Source of the DNA: Enterococcus gilvus ATCC BAA-350
GTDB taxonomy: Bacteria > Bacillota > Bacilli > Lactobacillales > Enterococcaceae
Direction: 5' to 3'
DNA length: 64,000 nucleotides
Assembly: GCF_000407545.1 (NCBI RefSeq)
Contig: NZ_ASWH01000001.1
Span: forward strand, 1,689,501 to 1,753,500
Part shown: one piece after another, positions 8,733-21,136 of the stretch
How positions within the stretch are numbered: the stretch's first letter is position 1
Layout of the letters: the number at the start of each line of letters is the position of its first letter
Position numbers and translations under genes: made by a program
Notes under the pieces: model-generated
Database searches by the model: none
The model's input: the letters and a program-made list of their open reading frames with translations, nothing else
What the model was told of the DNA's origin: nothing

Positions 8733-9338
8733 TTAGAATTTTTGTACCATTTCTTTTAAATTATTTATAAAATAAGTGGCATGAATTGCTTGATTGAAGT
8801 GATCGATATCAAAGAAAACGGTTTGTACACCTGCGTTGTTTCCAGCCTCTACGTCTAATTTTCGATCCCCGATCATTACCGTTTTTTCCGGAGATAGCTG
8901 GTAAGTATCTAAAAAATATTTAATGGAAGACGGGTCCGGTTTTCTAGGGAAGTCGGAGTCACTCCCAATAATATCCACAATAAAAGAATCCAGCCCATCG
9001 CGTTTCAACAAATCCCAAGTGGAGTCCACGGTTCGGTGTGTCAAAATGAAATGTTGCCCGCCCTTTTTTTGTAATTCTTTTAGCATGTCTTTCGTTTCTT
9101 CAAAAGGATAGGAATCTTTATTGTCCTGCGCCTCATAAGCATGATAGACTCTATCAAATTCCGGTGCAGGCAACTTCCAATCAAGAATCAATTGACGAAT
9201 AGACTCTTCCTTTATTTTCTTGTATACAAGTTTTTCGTCTTTTTGAAGATCAAAATCGTTAAAAGTTTTCATCAATGCCTTCAACATAATCGGGTATGTA
9301 TCATACAGTGTCCCATCAAAATCCCAAATATAATTCAT
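8733..9338 (-). CDS. HAD-superfamily hydrolase (phosphoglycolate phosphatase-like, subfamily IA)
   Basis: This is a 201-residue haloacid-dehalogenase-type phosphatase. Motif I is DFDGTL with nucleophile Asp6 and general acid Asp8, motif II is the Thr of LTHR, the motif III lysine lies in RKPDPSS, and motif IV is GDRKLDVEAGNNAG. A helical cap is inserted after motif I, as in subfamily IA. Such enzymes act on small phosphorylated metabolites; the substrate is unknown. The start lies nine bases after AAAGG. It is 30 bases downstream of gpmA on the same strand and may be co-transcribed with it. Confidence 0.87.
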   Translation of the reverse strand: MNYIWDFDGTLYDTYPIMLKALMKTFNDFDLQKDEKLVYKKIKEESIRQLILDWKLPAPEFDRVYHAYEAQDNKDSYPFEETKDMLKELQKKGGQHFILTHRTVDSTWDLLKRDGLDSFIVDIIGSDSDFPRKPDPSSIKYFLDTYQLSPEKTVMIGDRKLDVEAGNNAGVQTVFFDIDHFNQAIHATYFINNLKEMVQKF

Positions 9339-9368
9339 CGTAAACCTTTCTAAGTAAACATAATAATT

Positions 9369-10037
9369 TTATAAAATATCTTTTTTTATAATTCTTAATT
9401 GTGCGTCCATCGTGTAAACCATTGGAGCGGCGTTAGGAATGTCAATTTGATCCACTTGATCTGTTGGCACATTTTCTAAAAACTGAACCAATGCACGCAA
9501 GCTATTGCCGTGACCACAAACTAAAACAGTCTTATTATCCAACAAATCTGGAGCGATACACTCCTGCCAGAGAGGGATTACACGCTTCAACGTCATATGC
9601 AGACTTTCTCCTGTCGGTATCAGTCGAGGATCTAATTGGTCGTAGCGGCGATCAAAATGATTGTCCTTAGTCAATGGCGGCACTTCATCAAACCCTCTTC
9701 GCCATTTTTTTACTTGCTCTTTTCCAAAATGCTGGGCGATAGTCTCTTTATTTTTTCCAACTAATGCACCATAGTGACGCTCATTTAGGCGCCATGTCTT
9801 AAATTCAGGAACAAAACTTGCATCTGATTGCTGCAAGATCATTTTTGCTGTTTTGATCGAACGTTTTAATACGGACTCGTACGCAACATCAATGAACAGG
9901 TCTGCATCTTTTATTTTTTTGCCAGCTTTTTTTGCCTGTTCTATGCCCTTCTCGGTCAAATCTACATCTAACCAACCTGTCCAGTAATTTTGAAAATTGG
10001 CTTCACTCTCTCCGTGACGAACTAAAATCAACTTCAT
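9369..10037 (-). CDS. gpmA: 2,3-bisphosphoglycerate-dependent phosphoglycerate mutase
   Basis: GpmA interconverts 3- and 2-phosphoglycerate in glycolysis. The 222-residue protein has the catalytic phospho-histidine in LVRHGESEAN (His8), the NERHYGALVGKNK motif, and the second histidine in CGHGNSLRAL. All key residues of the dPGM family are present. Its length is slightly below the usual 228-250, the difference being at the C-terminus. AGAGGGTGAGAG precedes the ATG. Other phosphoglycerate mutase genes may exist elsewhere; this cannot be judged from the window. Confidence 0.92.
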   Translation of the reverse strand: MKLILVRHGESEANFQNYWTGWLDVDLTEKGIEQAKKAGKKIKDADLFIDVAYESVLKRSIKTAKMILQQSDASFVPEFKTWRLNERHYGALVGKNKETIAQHFGKEQVKKWRRGFDEVPPLTKDNHFDRRYDQLDPRLIPTGESLHMTLKRVIPLWQECIAPDLLDNKTVLVCGHGNSLRALVQFLENVPTDQVDQIDIPNAAPMVYTMDAQLRIIKKDIL

Positions 10038-10072
10038 TCTCTCACCCTCTTATTGTAAGGATATCAGAAAAA

Positions 10073-10093
10073 GCCTAGTTTTAAAAACTAGAC
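10073..10093 (-). terminator. Intrinsic terminator overlapping the stop of the zinc-ribbon membrane protein gene
   Basis: GCCTAGTTTT and AAAACTAGAC form a hairpin with T residues on the minus-strand side. The gene's TAG stop (10090-10088) is inside the stem, so the coding end and the terminator overlap. Confidence 0.72.
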
Positions 10094-10501
10094 CTTTTTC
10101 GTGAATTGCGTATGACAATTTTTACACGTCACTTTGATTTTTCCTCGTCCTTTTGGAGCACGCATTTTCTGTTTGCACTCTGGACACTTAAAATAGCTAT
10201 AGGTAGCTTTTTTCCCTTTAAAAACGTCTTTCATTTGAGCAATCCATTGAATAAATTTCTGATTCTCATTGCTTCGTGGATAGATTTTCTTTGAAAGAAA
10301 TCGATAAAGTACGAGTGCAAATGCCGCGACTGCCAAAATGTTTCCAATATAATACGGGATCCAACGATCTAAAATCATCATTATAGCCCATAAAACCAAC
10401 AATGCTTTATTGATTTGATCGAAACGACCGTAGCGCCCACGCATGAAATGTGCATATTTTTGATAAAGCTTCGTTACTCGCTGCATCCAGATATTTCCCA
10501 A
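10088..10501 (-). CDS. Membrane protein with C-terminal zinc ribbon, function unknown
   Basis: This 137-residue protein has a basic N-terminus, two transmembrane helices (about residues 31-44 and 50-66), and a C-terminal zinc ribbon with CPECKQKM and CKNCHTQF, predicted to be cytoplasmic. I recognise no named family. The start is a TTG at 10501, supported by GAAGGGAG eight bases upstream; the first ATG, five codons later, has no such site. It follows the small basic protein and rlmCD closely, suggesting one transcript. The zinc ribbon suggests nucleic-acid or protein binding at the membrane, but that is a guess. Confidence 0.7.
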   Translation of the reverse strand: MGNIWMQRVTKLYQKYAHFMRGRYGRFDQINKALLVLWAIMMILDRWIPYYIGNILAVAAFALVLYRFLSKKIYPRSNENQKFIQWIAQMKDVFKGKKATYSYFKCPECKQKMRAPKGRGKIKVTCKNCHTQFTKKV

Positions 10502-10525
10502 TGGAGAAGCTCCCTTCTAAAAAAA

Positions 10526-10654
10526 TTACTTGTTGTAAATCTTTGGTCCCTTACGCATATTTTTACGATCGTTTTTCGGTTTTTCCATTTTTTCCGAACG
10601 ACCGCCGCCTTGTTTCTTCTTTATTAATTCTAGCATTTTTTCTTTTTGATTCAT
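10526..10654 (-). CDS. Small basic protein (42 residues), translationally coupled to rlmCD
   Basis: The frame encodes MNQKEKMLELIKKKQ, then a GGG segment and a basic tail ending RKGPKIYNK. The ATG lies two bases after the rlmCD stop, and its ribosome binding site (AAGGCGGTG) is formed by the last codons of rlmCD, so the two are probably coupled. Lysine and arginine make up over a third of the residues, suggesting RNA or ribosome contact, which would fit its place beside an rRNA methyltransferase. I know of no assigned function. Confidence 0.7.
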   Translation of the reverse strand: MNQKEKMLELIKKKQGGGRSEKMEKPKNDRKNMRKGPKIYNK

Positions 10655-10656
10655 TT

Positions 10657-12021
10657 TTACACCGCCTTTACCAGTAGAGTCACTGATTCCACATGATAAG
10701 TTTGTGGGAATATGTCCACTGGTTGAACTTTCACAGCATGATAGCCAAGATCCTCATATCGTCTCAAATCTCTAGCTAATGTCGCTGGATTACAAGAAAT
10801 ATAGACGATTTTTTCAGGATTTACCGCAACAGAAGCTTCAATGAATTTTTCATCTAGTCCCTTTCTTGGCGGATCAACAAAAATTACAGAAGGTTCGATC
10901 CCTTCGCGTGCCCAGCGAGACATAATTTTTTCAGCTTTTCCGATTTCATAGTTCGCATTTTCGATACCATTCATTTTTGCATTGGCTTTTGCATCTTCAA
11001 CTGCTTGAGGGACAACCTCAACCCCATAAACATGCTTCACCTTTTCTGCTAGTGACAGACCGATTGTTCCAATTCCGCAGTATGCATCTACTACGATATC
11101 TTCTGAACTTAACTCCGCAAAATCAATTGCTGTTTGATAGAGTACTTCTGTTTGCTGCGTATTTACTTGATAAAATGATTGAGGAGAGATGCGGTATGTC
11201 TTGCCTAACAATGTATCGTTGATCGTCGACTTCCCAAACAATACCTTCTCTTCTCGTCCCATGATCACGTTGGTTTTTTCTGGATTTACATTTTGGATCA
11301 CTGAAACTACTTCAGGCAACTCTTTTTTGATCATTTCAGCGATTTCCATTCCTTTAAAGAAACGTTCGGTTCTTGTTACCAGAATGACCATCATTTCATG
11401 ACTGTAGTGCCCACGACGAATAATAATGTGGCGGATAAAGCCCGTATTTTCACGTTCATTATAAGCTTTCACATTGAAACGTCGTAAGATATCACGAACA
11501 GCTAGAATCGCTTGATCAATTTTTGGATCTTGGATCAAGTAATCTTCAATCGGTAGTAAGTTATGTGAATTTTTACGGTAAAAACCCGTCATTAATTGAT
11601 TGTCGACTTTTTGTACAGGAATCTGTGCTTTATTGCGGTACTCAAAGGGGTTATCCATTCCTAACGTTTGAGCAACGGACAAATCCGGCAACTTTGCAAT
11701 TGTTTTCAATACTTTTTCAACCTGCTGTTGCTTGAATCGTAATTGATAGTCATAAGTCATGTGACTTAACGGTGCAATTCCGCTTCTCAACAAGTCTAAA
11801 TCTTTTACATCTTGACGCTCAGGATTTGCAGTGAATCGTTCGATTACTTTTCCGTAACCAAATTTCTTTCCAACTTTAACTGCTTTAACTGTCATTTCTT
11901 CATCTGGTAAAGCATTTTCGATAAACAGGGGATAGCCATCAATATGAGCGACACCGAGTCCTTCATGGGACAAATCGTCGATTGAGACCGTATATGTTTT
12001 ATTTTTTTCTACTGTGGTCAT
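10657..12021 (-). CDS. rlmCD: 23S rRNA (uracil-5-)-methyltransferase, RlmCD/RumA family
   Basis: This 454-residue enzyme methylates uridines of 23S rRNA; in Gram-positives one enzyme of this family usually modifies both U747 and U1939. It has an N-terminal TRAM domain (YTVSIDDLSHEGLGVAHI...), a SAM-binding motif VDAYCGIGTIGLSLA and the catalytic cysteine in YISCNPATLARDL. The region that in E. coli RumA carries four iron-sulphur cysteines reads DLDLLRSGIAPLSHM here, so the cluster is absent. The start at 12021 has AAGGAG; the frame extends 45 codons upstream with a hydrophobic stretch, but that is not credible coding. Confidence 0.93.
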   Translation of the reverse strand: MTTVEKNKTYTVSIDDLSHEGLGVAHIDGYPLFIENALPDEEMTVKAVKVGKKFGYGKVIERFTANPERQDVKDLDLLRSGIAPLSHMTYDYQLRFKQQQVEKVLKTIAKLPDLSVAQTLGMDNPFEYRNKAQIPVQKVDNQLMTGFYRKNSHNLLPIEDYLIQDPKIDQAILAVRDILRRFNVKAYNERENTGFIRHIIIRRGHYSHEMMVILVTRTERFFKGMEIAEMIKKELPEVVSVIQNVNPEKTNVIMGREEKVLFGKSTINDTLLGKTYRISPQSFYQVNTQQTEVLYQTAIDFAELSSEDIVVDAYCGIGTIGLSLAEKVKHVYGVEVVPQAVEDAKANAKMNGIENANYEIGKAEKIMSRWAREGIEPSVIFVDPPRKGLDEKFIEASVAVNPEKIVYISCNPATLARDLRRYEDLGYHAVKVQPVDIFPQTYHVESVTLLVKAV

Positions 12022-12159
12022 TATATTCTCCTTCAAGGCTGATTCACCTATTCTAATGAATTCTACTAGAAAAAGCAAGGTAACACCGAGAGTTATAATC
12101 TTAAGAGTTGCATAAGCGACTAATAACTTTCTTACAGTGAATACTCTTGCAAACAAAAA

Positions 12160-12187
12160 ACGTTTCTATCCATTTTGACAGAAACGT
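12160..12187 (-). terminator. Intrinsic terminator of dgkB
   Basis: ACGTTTCT and AGAAACGT form a stem with a 12-base loop and T runs on both sides, so it could act in both directions. It closes the gatCAB-dgkB transcript before rlmCD. Confidence 0.82.
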
Positions 12188-12194
12188 TTTTGTC

Positions 12195-13214
12195 TTATTT
12201 CTCTAGATCTTCGTCTTGGATCTTTTCGTATTCTTTCACGAGCTCGATGCCTGCTTCGCGTTTTTGATCGTCTTGGTCACCTGTACCTAAAATTGCGTCA
12301 TCATTGATTTCATCCGTGTTGGCATAAAATTCAATGTGCTGATGAAGATTTTCAAAACGCATTGGCGCATCGCCGCCGTATTCACCATCTAAATTGATCA
12401 TCATTTTTTTATCCGTATCAATTAGACTAGCATCTAAAAAACTCGTTTTAACATACAGTACTTTTGAGTCATTGACGTGCTTTCCACCATTCAAAACAAG
12501 CGTAATTAAACGAACGATTTCAAATAGATTCGCCGTTTTCACTACGATCAACGAGAATTTTCCGTCGTCCAGTTTTGCGTCGGGGGCAATCGTCTCAAAG
12601 CCACCGATAGAATTGGTCAACCCAAGGAAAAACATCGATGCATTTCCTTCGTATTCGCCGCCTTCATAGACTAAGCGCATCTTTGTTGGCTTAATACGGG
12701 GAAGCATTTCAGCTCCTTTAGCCAAATAAGCTAAATAACCAAAAATGCTTTTTAATTCAGATGGCACCTCGTAGGTCAATTCCGTTAGAGAGCCGCCAGC
12801 AGCGATATTGATAAAGTACGTCTCCGCGGCTTTCCCAATATCCATCTTGACTGTTTGCTGTTTTTGAATAACTTCTGCAGCTGCCTTAACATTGTTGCGA
12901 GGCACTTTTAACGCGCGCGCATAATCATTTGTTGTTCCGGCAGGAATAATCGCCATTTTAGGCCGTTTTTTTAACCCGGCAATCCCATTGACTACCTCAT
13001 TGATCGTTCCGTCGCCCCCTGCCGCAACCACTAGTTCGAAACCAGCTTTTGCGGCACGAGTCGCTTCATTTTTCGCTGAATTCGGTTCAGGGGTCGTCGC
13101 AAAGGCACTTGCTTCATAACCTGCTTTTTCAATGGCATCCAAAATATCTGCCAAATTATTGCGCATGATCTCTTTTCCAGATACTGGATTATAAATCAGT
13201 CGTGCTTTTCTCAT
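12195..13214 (-). CDS. dgkB: Diacylglycerol kinase / lipid kinase (DgkB family)
   Basis: This 339-residue soluble kinase of the DAGK catalytic family has the nucleotide-binding signature GGDGTINEVVNGI at about residues 66-78 and an N-terminal LIYNPVSG motif. DgkB recycles diacylglycerol, released during lipoteichoic acid synthesis, to phosphatidic acid. The acidic C-terminal tail of about 40 residues after the kinase fold is longer than usual. AAGGGG lies seven bases before the ATG at 13214; a TTG six bases earlier is less likely. Its place just after gatB is conserved in Firmicutes. Confidence 0.92.
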   Translation of the reverse strand: MRKARLIYNPVSGKEIMRNNLADILDAIEKAGYEASAFATTPEPNSAKNEATRAAKAGFELVVAAGGDGTINEVVNGIAGLKKRPKMAIIPAGTTNDYARALKVPRNNVKAAAEVIQKQQTVKMDIGKAAETYFINIAAGGSLTELTYEVPSELKSIFGYLAYLAKGAEMLPRIKPTKMRLVYEGGEYEGNASMFFLGLTNSIGGFETIAPDAKLDDGKFSLIVVKTANLFEIVRLITLVLNGGKHVNDSKVLYVKTSFLDASLIDTDKKMMINLDGEYGGDAPMRFENLHQHIEFYANTDEINDDAILGTGDQDDQKREAGIELVKEYEKIQDEDLEK

Positions 13215-13225
13215 GTTCAAGCCCC

Positions 13226-14656
13226 TTACCGTTTCGCTAATTCCTCTTGAAGTAATTTATTTACAACACCAGGGTTTGCTTTCCCTTTAGTTGCTTTCAT
13301 GATTTGTCCAACAAGGAAACCAACAGCTCGGTCTTTCCCATTTTTAAAGTCTTCAACTGATTGTTCGTTGTTATCAAGCACTTCATTGATCATAGGAAGT
13401 AATTGTGCAGGATCAGATAATTGGACAAGTCCTTTCGCCTCAACGACTTCTTTGGCCTCGCCGCCGTTTTGAATCAATTCACGGAAGACTTTCTTCGCGA
13501 TCTTAGAACTGATTGTTCCATCAGAGATCAACGTGATCATACCTGCTAAATTATTTGGTGTTAATTTAGTTTCAGCTAATTCCAACTTTTCACTATTCAA
13601 GTAGGCTGAAACTTCACCCATTAACCAGTTGGATGCTTGTTTCGCATCTGCCCCTTCTGCTAATGTTTCTTCAAAGAAATCAGACATTTCGCGACTTAAC
13701 GTTAAGACCATAGAATCGTATTCAGGCAACCCAAGTTCTTCCACATAGCGTTTGCGACGCGAAGCGGGCATCTCAGGCAATGCTTTCCCAACTTTTTCAA
13801 TCCATTCGTCATCGATTTCAAAGCGGGGAATATCTGGCTCAGGGAAATAACGATAATCACTAGAGCCCTCCTTGACACGCATCAAGATGGTCTTGTTCGT
13901 TCCTTCGTCATAGCGGCGTGTTTCTTGTTGGATCGTTCCGCCAGATAACAATACTTTTGTTTGGCGTTGTACTTCAAAGGTCAAGCCTTTTTTAACAAAG
14001 CTGATAGAGTTCAAGTTTTTCAACTCTGTTTTTGTACCAAATTCTTCTTGTCCGTAGGGGCGTAGAGAGATATTGGCATCACAACGCATAGAACCCTCTT
14101 CCATCTTCACATCACTAACACCAGTGAATTGGATGATTGAACGCAATGCTTCTAAATAAGCATTTGCTTCTTCCGGTGAACGCATATCTGCTTCAGATAC
14201 GATTTCGATCAACGGCGTGCCTTGACGGTTTAGATCGACAAAGGAATAGCCACCGATACCGTGCATATTTTTACCTGCATCTTCTTCTAAATGGACGCGT
14301 TCGATACGAATCTTTTTCTTTTTCCCGTTGACATCGATCTCGATCCAGCCATCATGGCCGATCGGCTCATCAAATTGAGAAATTTGGTAGGCCTTCGGAT
14401 TATCTGGGTAAAAATAGTTTTTACGGTCAAAATGCATATTTTTTGAAATTTCACAGTTTAACGCCAGGGCCGCTTTCATCCCAAATTCGATTGCTGCTTT
14501 ATTCATAACTGGCAGCACACCTGGATAGCCCCAATCGATGATACTTGTATTTGTATTTGCTTCCGCACCAAAGTGAGCGGGCGCAGGTGAAAAGATTTTA
14601 GAGTTTGTTTTTAATTCTACATGGACTTCAAGTCCAATGACTGTCTCTAAGTTCAT
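13226..14656 (-). CDS. gatB: Aspartyl/glutamyl-tRNA(Asn/Gln) amidotransferase subunit B
   Basis: GatB is the kinase/tRNA-binding subunit of GatCAB, which turns Glu-tRNA(Gln) or Asp-tRNA(Asn) into the amidated form. The 476 residues match the family length. The opening [23 protein letters not shown] is typical, followed by the cradle domain and the C-terminal YqeY-like tail domain ([15 protein letters not shown]). Its ATG overlaps the gatA stop codon by one base (TAATG), so the two are coupled. Confidence 0.98.
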   Translation of the reverse strand: MNLETVIGLEVHVELKTNSKIFSPAPAHFGAEANTNTSIIDWGYPGVLPVMNKAAIEFGMKAALALNCEISKNMHFDRKNYFYPDNPKAYQISQFDEPIGHDGWIEIDVNGKKKKIRIERVHLEEDAGKNMHGIGGYSFVDLNRQGTPLIEIVSEADMRSPEEANAYLEALRSIIQFTGVSDVKMEEGSMRCDANISLRPYGQEEFGTKTELKNLNSISFVKKGLTFEVQRQTKVLLSGGTIQQETRRYDEGTNKTILMRVKEGSSDYRYFPEPDIPRFEIDDEWIEKVGKALPEMPASRRKRYVEELGLPEYDSMVLTLSREMSDFFEETLAEGADAKQASNWLMGEVSAYLNSEKLELAETKLTPNNLAGMITLISDGTISSKIAKKVFRELIQNGGEAKEVVEAKGLVQLSDPAQLLPMINEVLDNNEQSVEDFKNGKDRAVGFLVGQIMKATKGKANPGVVNKLLQEELAKR

Positions 14657-16125
14657 TATTTGTCCCCCCCTAAAATCACTGGTTTTTGCTTATGGAAATC
14701 CGTTGCCTGTTCAAAGGCATAGGCGGCTTTGTACATCGTTGACTCATCAAAATGCTTGCCGATGATTTGCAGACCGACCGGCAATCCTTCAGAGAATCCG
14801 GCAGGAACAGACATACCTGGCAATCCTGCCAAGTTCACAGGGATCGTCAAAATATCGTTCAAATACATCGTGATCGGATCATTGATATTTTCACCAATGC
14901 CAAATGCCACAGTTGGTGAGGTTGGACCAATGATCAGATCGTAATCTGCAAAGACCTTATCAAAGTCTTGTTTGATCAATGTCCGAACTTGTCCAGCTTT
15001 CTTAAAGTATGCATCATAATATCCAGCAGAAAGTGAGAATGTTCCTAGCATGATCCGACGCTTCACTTCATCACCAAAACCTTCAGTCCGAGTGTTGACA
15101 TACACATCTTCTAAGTTTTGAACGTCTTCAGAACGGAACCCATAGCGAATACCATCAAAGCGTTGCAAATTAGAGCTTGCTTCGGATGAAGCGATGATGT
15201 AATAGACTTCTACCCCATATTTTGAATGCGGCAGGCTAACTTCTTCAACAGTTGCCCCTAATGCTTTAAAGGTTTCTACTGCTTTCGTAATTGCTGCTTT
15301 GACGCCCGGTTCGATTCCCTCTGCCATAAATTCTTTTGGCAAAGCGATCTTCATTCCTTTAATATCTCCTGTTAAACCAGCCGCAAAATCAGGAACAGAG
15401 ACACCGGCGGAAGTCCCATCTTTAGGGTCGTAGCCGCTAATCGCGCTTAACGCTAACGCATTATCCTTCACGGTGCGGGTAAAGGGTCCAATTTGATCCA
15501 ACGATGAAGCAAATGCAATCAGACCAAAACGAGAGACACGTCCATAAGTTGGTTTTAAACCGACAACCCCATTAAATGCTGCCGGTTGGCGAATACTACC
15601 ACCCGTATCACTCCCTAAAGAAACAGGGACTTCTCCAGCAGCCACTGCTGCGGCAGAACCACCTGAAGAACCTCCGGGAACCTTTGTTTGATCCCAAGCA
15701 TTTTTCGTTTTCTTAAAGTAAGATGTTTCGCTCGAACTTCCCATTGCAAACTCATCCATGTTGAGTTTACCTACTGGAATCAAGTCAGAGCTGTAAACCT
15801 TCTCCATGACTGTTGCATCATAAATAGGATCAAAATTAGATAAAATTTTCGATGCAGCGGTCGTCAAGAGTCCTTTTGTCACGATGTTATCTTTGATACC
15901 GATTGGAATACCCGCTAAGGCATTCTCATCAGAGATCCCTTTTGCATCGATCGCTTTAGCCATTTCTAATGCTTTTTCTTCATTTAAAGTAATGAACGCA
16001 TCGACTTTCTCTTCAGTCTCTTTGATCCGGTCGAATGTTTCGTTTGTTAAGTCCGTTGCCGTGATTTCTTTTGAAACCAAAAGAGTGTGTAATTCTTCGA
16101 TTGATTTATCGTATAATTTTTCCAT
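14656..16125 (-). CDS. gatA: Aspartyl/glutamyl-tRNA(Asn/Gln) amidotransferase subunit A
   Basis: GatA is the glutaminase subunit, releasing ammonia from glutamine for GatB. The 489-residue protein carries the amidase signature with the Ser-cisSer-Lys triad: Lys in [10 protein letters not shown], cis-Ser in [14 protein letters not shown] and the nucleophile in [12 protein letters not shown]. Its start overlaps the gatC stop by one base (TAATG). Nothing unusual was seen. Confidence 0.98.
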   Translation of the reverse strand: MEKLYDKSIEELHTLLVSKEITATDLTNETFDRIKETEEKVDAFITLNEEKALEMAKAIDAKGISDENALAGIPIGIKDNIVTKGLLTTAASKILSNFDPIYDATVMEKVYSSDLIPVGKLNMDEFAMGSSSETSYFKKTKNAWDQTKVPGGSSGGSAAAVAAGEVPVSLGSDTGGSIRQPAAFNGVVGLKPTYGRVSRFGLIAFASSLDQIGPFTRTVKDNALALSAISGYDPKDGTSAGVSVPDFAAGLTGDIKGMKIALPKEFMAEGIEPGVKAAITKAVETFKALGATVEEVSLPHSKYGVEVYYIIASSEASSNLQRFDGIRYGFRSEDVQNLEDVYVNTRTEGFGDEVKRRIMLGTFSLSAGYYDAYFKKAGQVRTLIKQDFDKVFADYDLIIGPTSPTVAFGIGENINDPITMYLNDILTIPVNLAGLPGMSVPAGFSEGLPVGLQIIGKHFDESTMYKAAYAFEQATDFHKQKPVILGGDK

Positions 16126-16430
16126 TATGCACCAGCCTCTCCATTGTCAATGATCGCCGGAACCTTGATAAAGCCATCTTCGTGTTCCGGAACGTTTTTC
16201 ATTAACTCATCACGCGACCAGCCTTGATCAGCTACATCCTCGCGCATGACGTTGATCGTTTCTAATACATTGGAAGTAAATGGCACGCCTTCTGTATCAA
16301 CTTCCCCAAGTTGTTCGACCATGTCGATTATTTTGCCTAATTGATCCGTAAAACCGGTCAATTCATCTTCTGAAAAAGAAAGCTTCGCAAGTTTCGCGAC
16401 ATGTTTCACTTGTTCTTCATTGATTGCCAT
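16125..16430 (-). CDS. gatC: Aspartyl/glutamyl-tRNA(Asn/Gln) amidotransferase subunit C
   Basis: GatC is the small subunit that wraps around GatA and ties it to GatB. The 101-residue length is normal, and [17 protein letters not shown] near the N-terminus is the family signature. AGAGGG lies six bases before the chosen ATG (16430); an upstream in-frame ATG at 16460 would bury that site. It is the first gene of the gatC-gatA-gatB-dgkB run, with 164 bases of AT-rich sequence upstream that should hold its promoter. Confidence 0.96.
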   Translation of the reverse strand: MAINEEQVKHVAKLAKLSFSEDELTGFTDQLGKIIDMVEQLGEVDTEGVPFTSNVLETINVMREDVADQGWSRDELMKNVPEHEDGFIKVPAIIDNGEAGA

Positions 16431-16624
16431 AATATCCCTCTTTCTTTTGTCAATTTTCAATCATTTTATCATAACTCTATTAGAATTCACGTTTTTTTCC
16501 TGAAATTTTTTGAAAAATCGCTCTTATCAATAAAACACAAATAAAACAGCTTCTAATAGATGTAACGCTTTTTATCATACCCGTTCGTGAATCCAATCGT
16601 CAATCGTCATTTAGACAAAAATAC

Positions 16625-18676
<2,052 letters not shown>

Positions 18677-18682
18677 CTATTA

Positions 18683-20938
18683 TTATTTTTGTATTTTTTC
18701 AATTGGTGCAAAAGCGGCAAGCAATCGTTTGACCCCTTGTTGAGGAAACGCGATATCTAACTCCACATCTTTTGCATTCCCACTGACCTTCACCACAGTA
18801 CCGACACCCCATTTTTTGTGTTGAACTTTGTCGCCAGGGTTCCAGCTTTCGTTCTCCCCGCCAGAGGCAGTTTTATCCATTTTGGGTTCTCGGGTAGCAT
18901 GCTGATACTTAGGCTTCATAGGAGTGGTAGCTGTACTGAAAGGATTACTAAACGTCGCTTTAGGCTGCGGCTGCATCCCCACAGCATTTAACAAGCTGTC
19001 ATCAATCTCTGCCACAAAACGAGAAGGCTGATTGTATTGCGTCTTCCCATAAAGCGTCCGAGAAAATGCATTGGTCAGATACAGGCTTTCTTCCGCACGG
19101 GTGATCCCGACATAAGCCAATCGACGCTCTTCTTCTAATTCAGATTCTTCCATTAAAGACCGAGACAATGGGAAGATTTTTTCTTCCATCCCAATTAGAA
19201 AGACAATTGGAAACTCCAAGCCTTTAGCCGCGTGTAAGGTCATCAATGTTACTTGTGCGCTATCCTCTTGGTAATCGTCTAAATCGGAGACTAACGCCAA
19301 ATCGTTTAAGAAAATCGCCAATTTTTCTTCTGGTGCATTTGCTGCATCGTCTTCTTGCGTCTCATTCCGCTTATCAAATTCTTTCGTTACAGTACGGAAT
19401 TCCTCTAAGTTTTCTAAACGGGATTCTGCTTCAAGCGTTCGCTGATTTTTCAATTCATCCAAGTAGCCAGTTCGTTCTAAAACTTGATCCACAAGATCTG
19501 TCACAGGTAAATAGGCGATCATTTCTTGAAACTGCGAAATCATCGTACCGAATTCACCGATCATCCGACCAGCTTTTCCAGAAATATTGGCTAAATCGAC
19601 ATTTTGCGAGGCTTCCACCATCGACCAATCATGCATCGCTGCAAAATTACGTAATTTCTCAACAGAAGCTGCACCGATCCCACGCTTTGGTGTATTGATC
19701 ACTCGTTCAAAGCTGACGCCGTCTCGAGGATTATTGATGATATTCAAATAAGCGATGATATCCTTGATTTCTTTACGATCATAGAATTTATGACCTCCAA
19801 CCATGGTATAGGGCACATTTGATTTCACGAGGGTATCCTCGATTACACGGGATTGCGCATTTGTCCGATACAATACAGCAAAATCGTTATAGCTGCGGTT
19901 GTTGGCTTGGATTTCCTCTTTGATCTTACTCACGATAAATTGTGCTTCATCTCTCTCGCTATCCGCACGATAATACGTGATTTGTTCCCCTGCTTGATTG
20001 TCCGTCCACAAGTTTTTGTCACGGCGATTGCTGTTATTTTGAATCACCTGGTTGGCCGCATCCAGAATACTCTTTGTTGACCGGTAATTTTGTTCCAATA
20101 AAATAACTGTCGCATCGTTATAGTCTTTTTCAAAGTCTAAAATATTCTGCATGTCCGCGCCGCGCCAGCCATAAATACTTTGATCCGCGTCTCCCACGAC
20201 ACATAAATTTCGGAAACGAGCAGCCAGCATATTTACTAGCGTATATTGTGCATGGTTGGTATCTTGATACTCGTCCACATGCAAATAATGAAATTTGTTT
20301 TGATAGTACGTCAATACTTCTGCGTTGTCTTCAAACAATCGGATCGTGTTCATGATCAAATCGTCAAAGTCCATGCTTTGATTGTTCCGCAACGCTTTCT
20401 GATACGCATCATAACAATGCGCAACAATTTCCTCGAAAAATGAGCCTTGGCGTTCTGCATAAGTTTCAGGTGTCAACAACTCATTTTTTGCATTGCTGAT
20501 CGCACCTAAGATGGATCGAGGATCATATTTTTTTGGATCAATATTTAATTCTTTTAAGATTCTTTTCATTAAGGTTTGCTGGTCTGAACCATCTAAAATC
20601 GTAAAATTCCGATCATAACCGATCGCATCCACGTCACGTCGCAAAATGCGCACGCACATTGAGTGAAACGTTGATACCCAGACATCTTCGCCGCCTTTGC
20701 CAAGAATACCATTGACCCGCTCTTTCATCTCTCGAGCTGCCTTATTTGTAAAGGTGATCGCCAAAATATTCCAAGGGTTCACGTTTTTTTCTTCTATTAA
20801 ATAAGCGATGCGATGCGTCAAGACCCGTGTCTTTCCACTTCCTGCTCCCGCCATGATCAATAGCGGGCCTTCTGTATGAAGAACCGCGTCTTTTTGTTTA
20901 GGGTTTAGTCCTGCTAACAAGTCCAGTTTGTTTGGCAT
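18683..20938 (-). CDS. pcrA: ATP-dependent DNA helicase PcrA (UvrD family)
   Basis: PcrA is the essential superfamily 1A 3'-5' helicase of Gram-positives, acting in repair, rolling-circle replication and removal of RecA. The 751-residue protein shows all helicase motifs: [11 protein letters not shown] (Walker A), VDEYQDTN (motif II), [14 protein letters not shown] (III), EQNYRS (IV), [12 protein letters not shown] and VGITRAEE (V and VI), and a C-terminal Tudor-like RNA polymerase-binding domain ([17 protein letters not shown]). The ATG at 20938 has AAAGGA upstream; an earlier in-frame ATG lies before that site. Confidence 0.98.
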   Translation of the reverse strand: MPNKLDLLAGLNPKQKDAVLHTEGPLLIMAGAGSGKTRVLTHRIAYLIEEKNVNPWNILAITFTNKAAREMKERVNGILGKGGEDVWVSTFHSMCVRILRRDVDAIGYDRNFTILDGSDQQTLMKRILKELNIDPKKYDPRSILGAISNAKNELLTPETYAERQGSFFEEIVAHCYDAYQKALRNNQSMDFDDLIMNTIRLFEDNAEVLTYYQNKFHYLHVDEYQDTNHAQYTLVNMLAARFRNLCVVGDADQSIYGWRGADMQNILDFEKDYNDATVILLEQNYRSTKSILDAANQVIQNNSNRRDKNLWTDNQAGEQITYYRADSERDEAQFIVSKIKEEIQANNRSYNDFAVLYRTNAQSRVIEDTLVKSNVPYTMVGGHKFYDRKEIKDIIAYLNIINNPRDGVSFERVINTPKRGIGAASVEKLRNFAAMHDWSMVEASQNVDLANISGKAGRMIGEFGTMISQFQEMIAYLPVTDLVDQVLERTGYLDELKNQRTLEAESRLENLEEFRTVTKEFDKRNETQEDDAANAPEEKLAIFLNDLALVSDLDDYQEDSAQVTLMTLHAAKGLEFPIVFLIGMEEKIFPLSRSLMEESELEEERRLAYVGITRAEESLYLTNAFSRTLYGKTQYNQPSRFVAEIDDSLLNAVGMQPQPKATFSNPFSTATTPMKPKYQHATREPKMDKTASGGENESWNPGDKVQHKKWGVGTVVKVSGNAKDVELDIAFPQQGVKRLLAAFAPIEKIQK

Positions 20939-21136
20939 GCAAAACGTCCTTTCTCTATTCAATCTTTTTTATTATAGCATCTCGGAAAGTTTCGCGACAC
21001 TAGCAACAATTTAAAAAAACGGATTCATTCATTCATACTTGTTTTTCATGTGAAATCGCGCTAAATTAATTAATGGTGTAAACAGAAATTATACTTTTTA
21101 TGGCATAAAAAAACAATCATCTTAAGAAGGTACAGC

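Noticed and set aside
12022-12156. A 45-residue hydrophobic N-terminal extension of RlmCD
   Set aside because: A good ribosome site lies directly before the ATG at 12021, the family starts there, and the extension overlaps the AT-rich promoter region.
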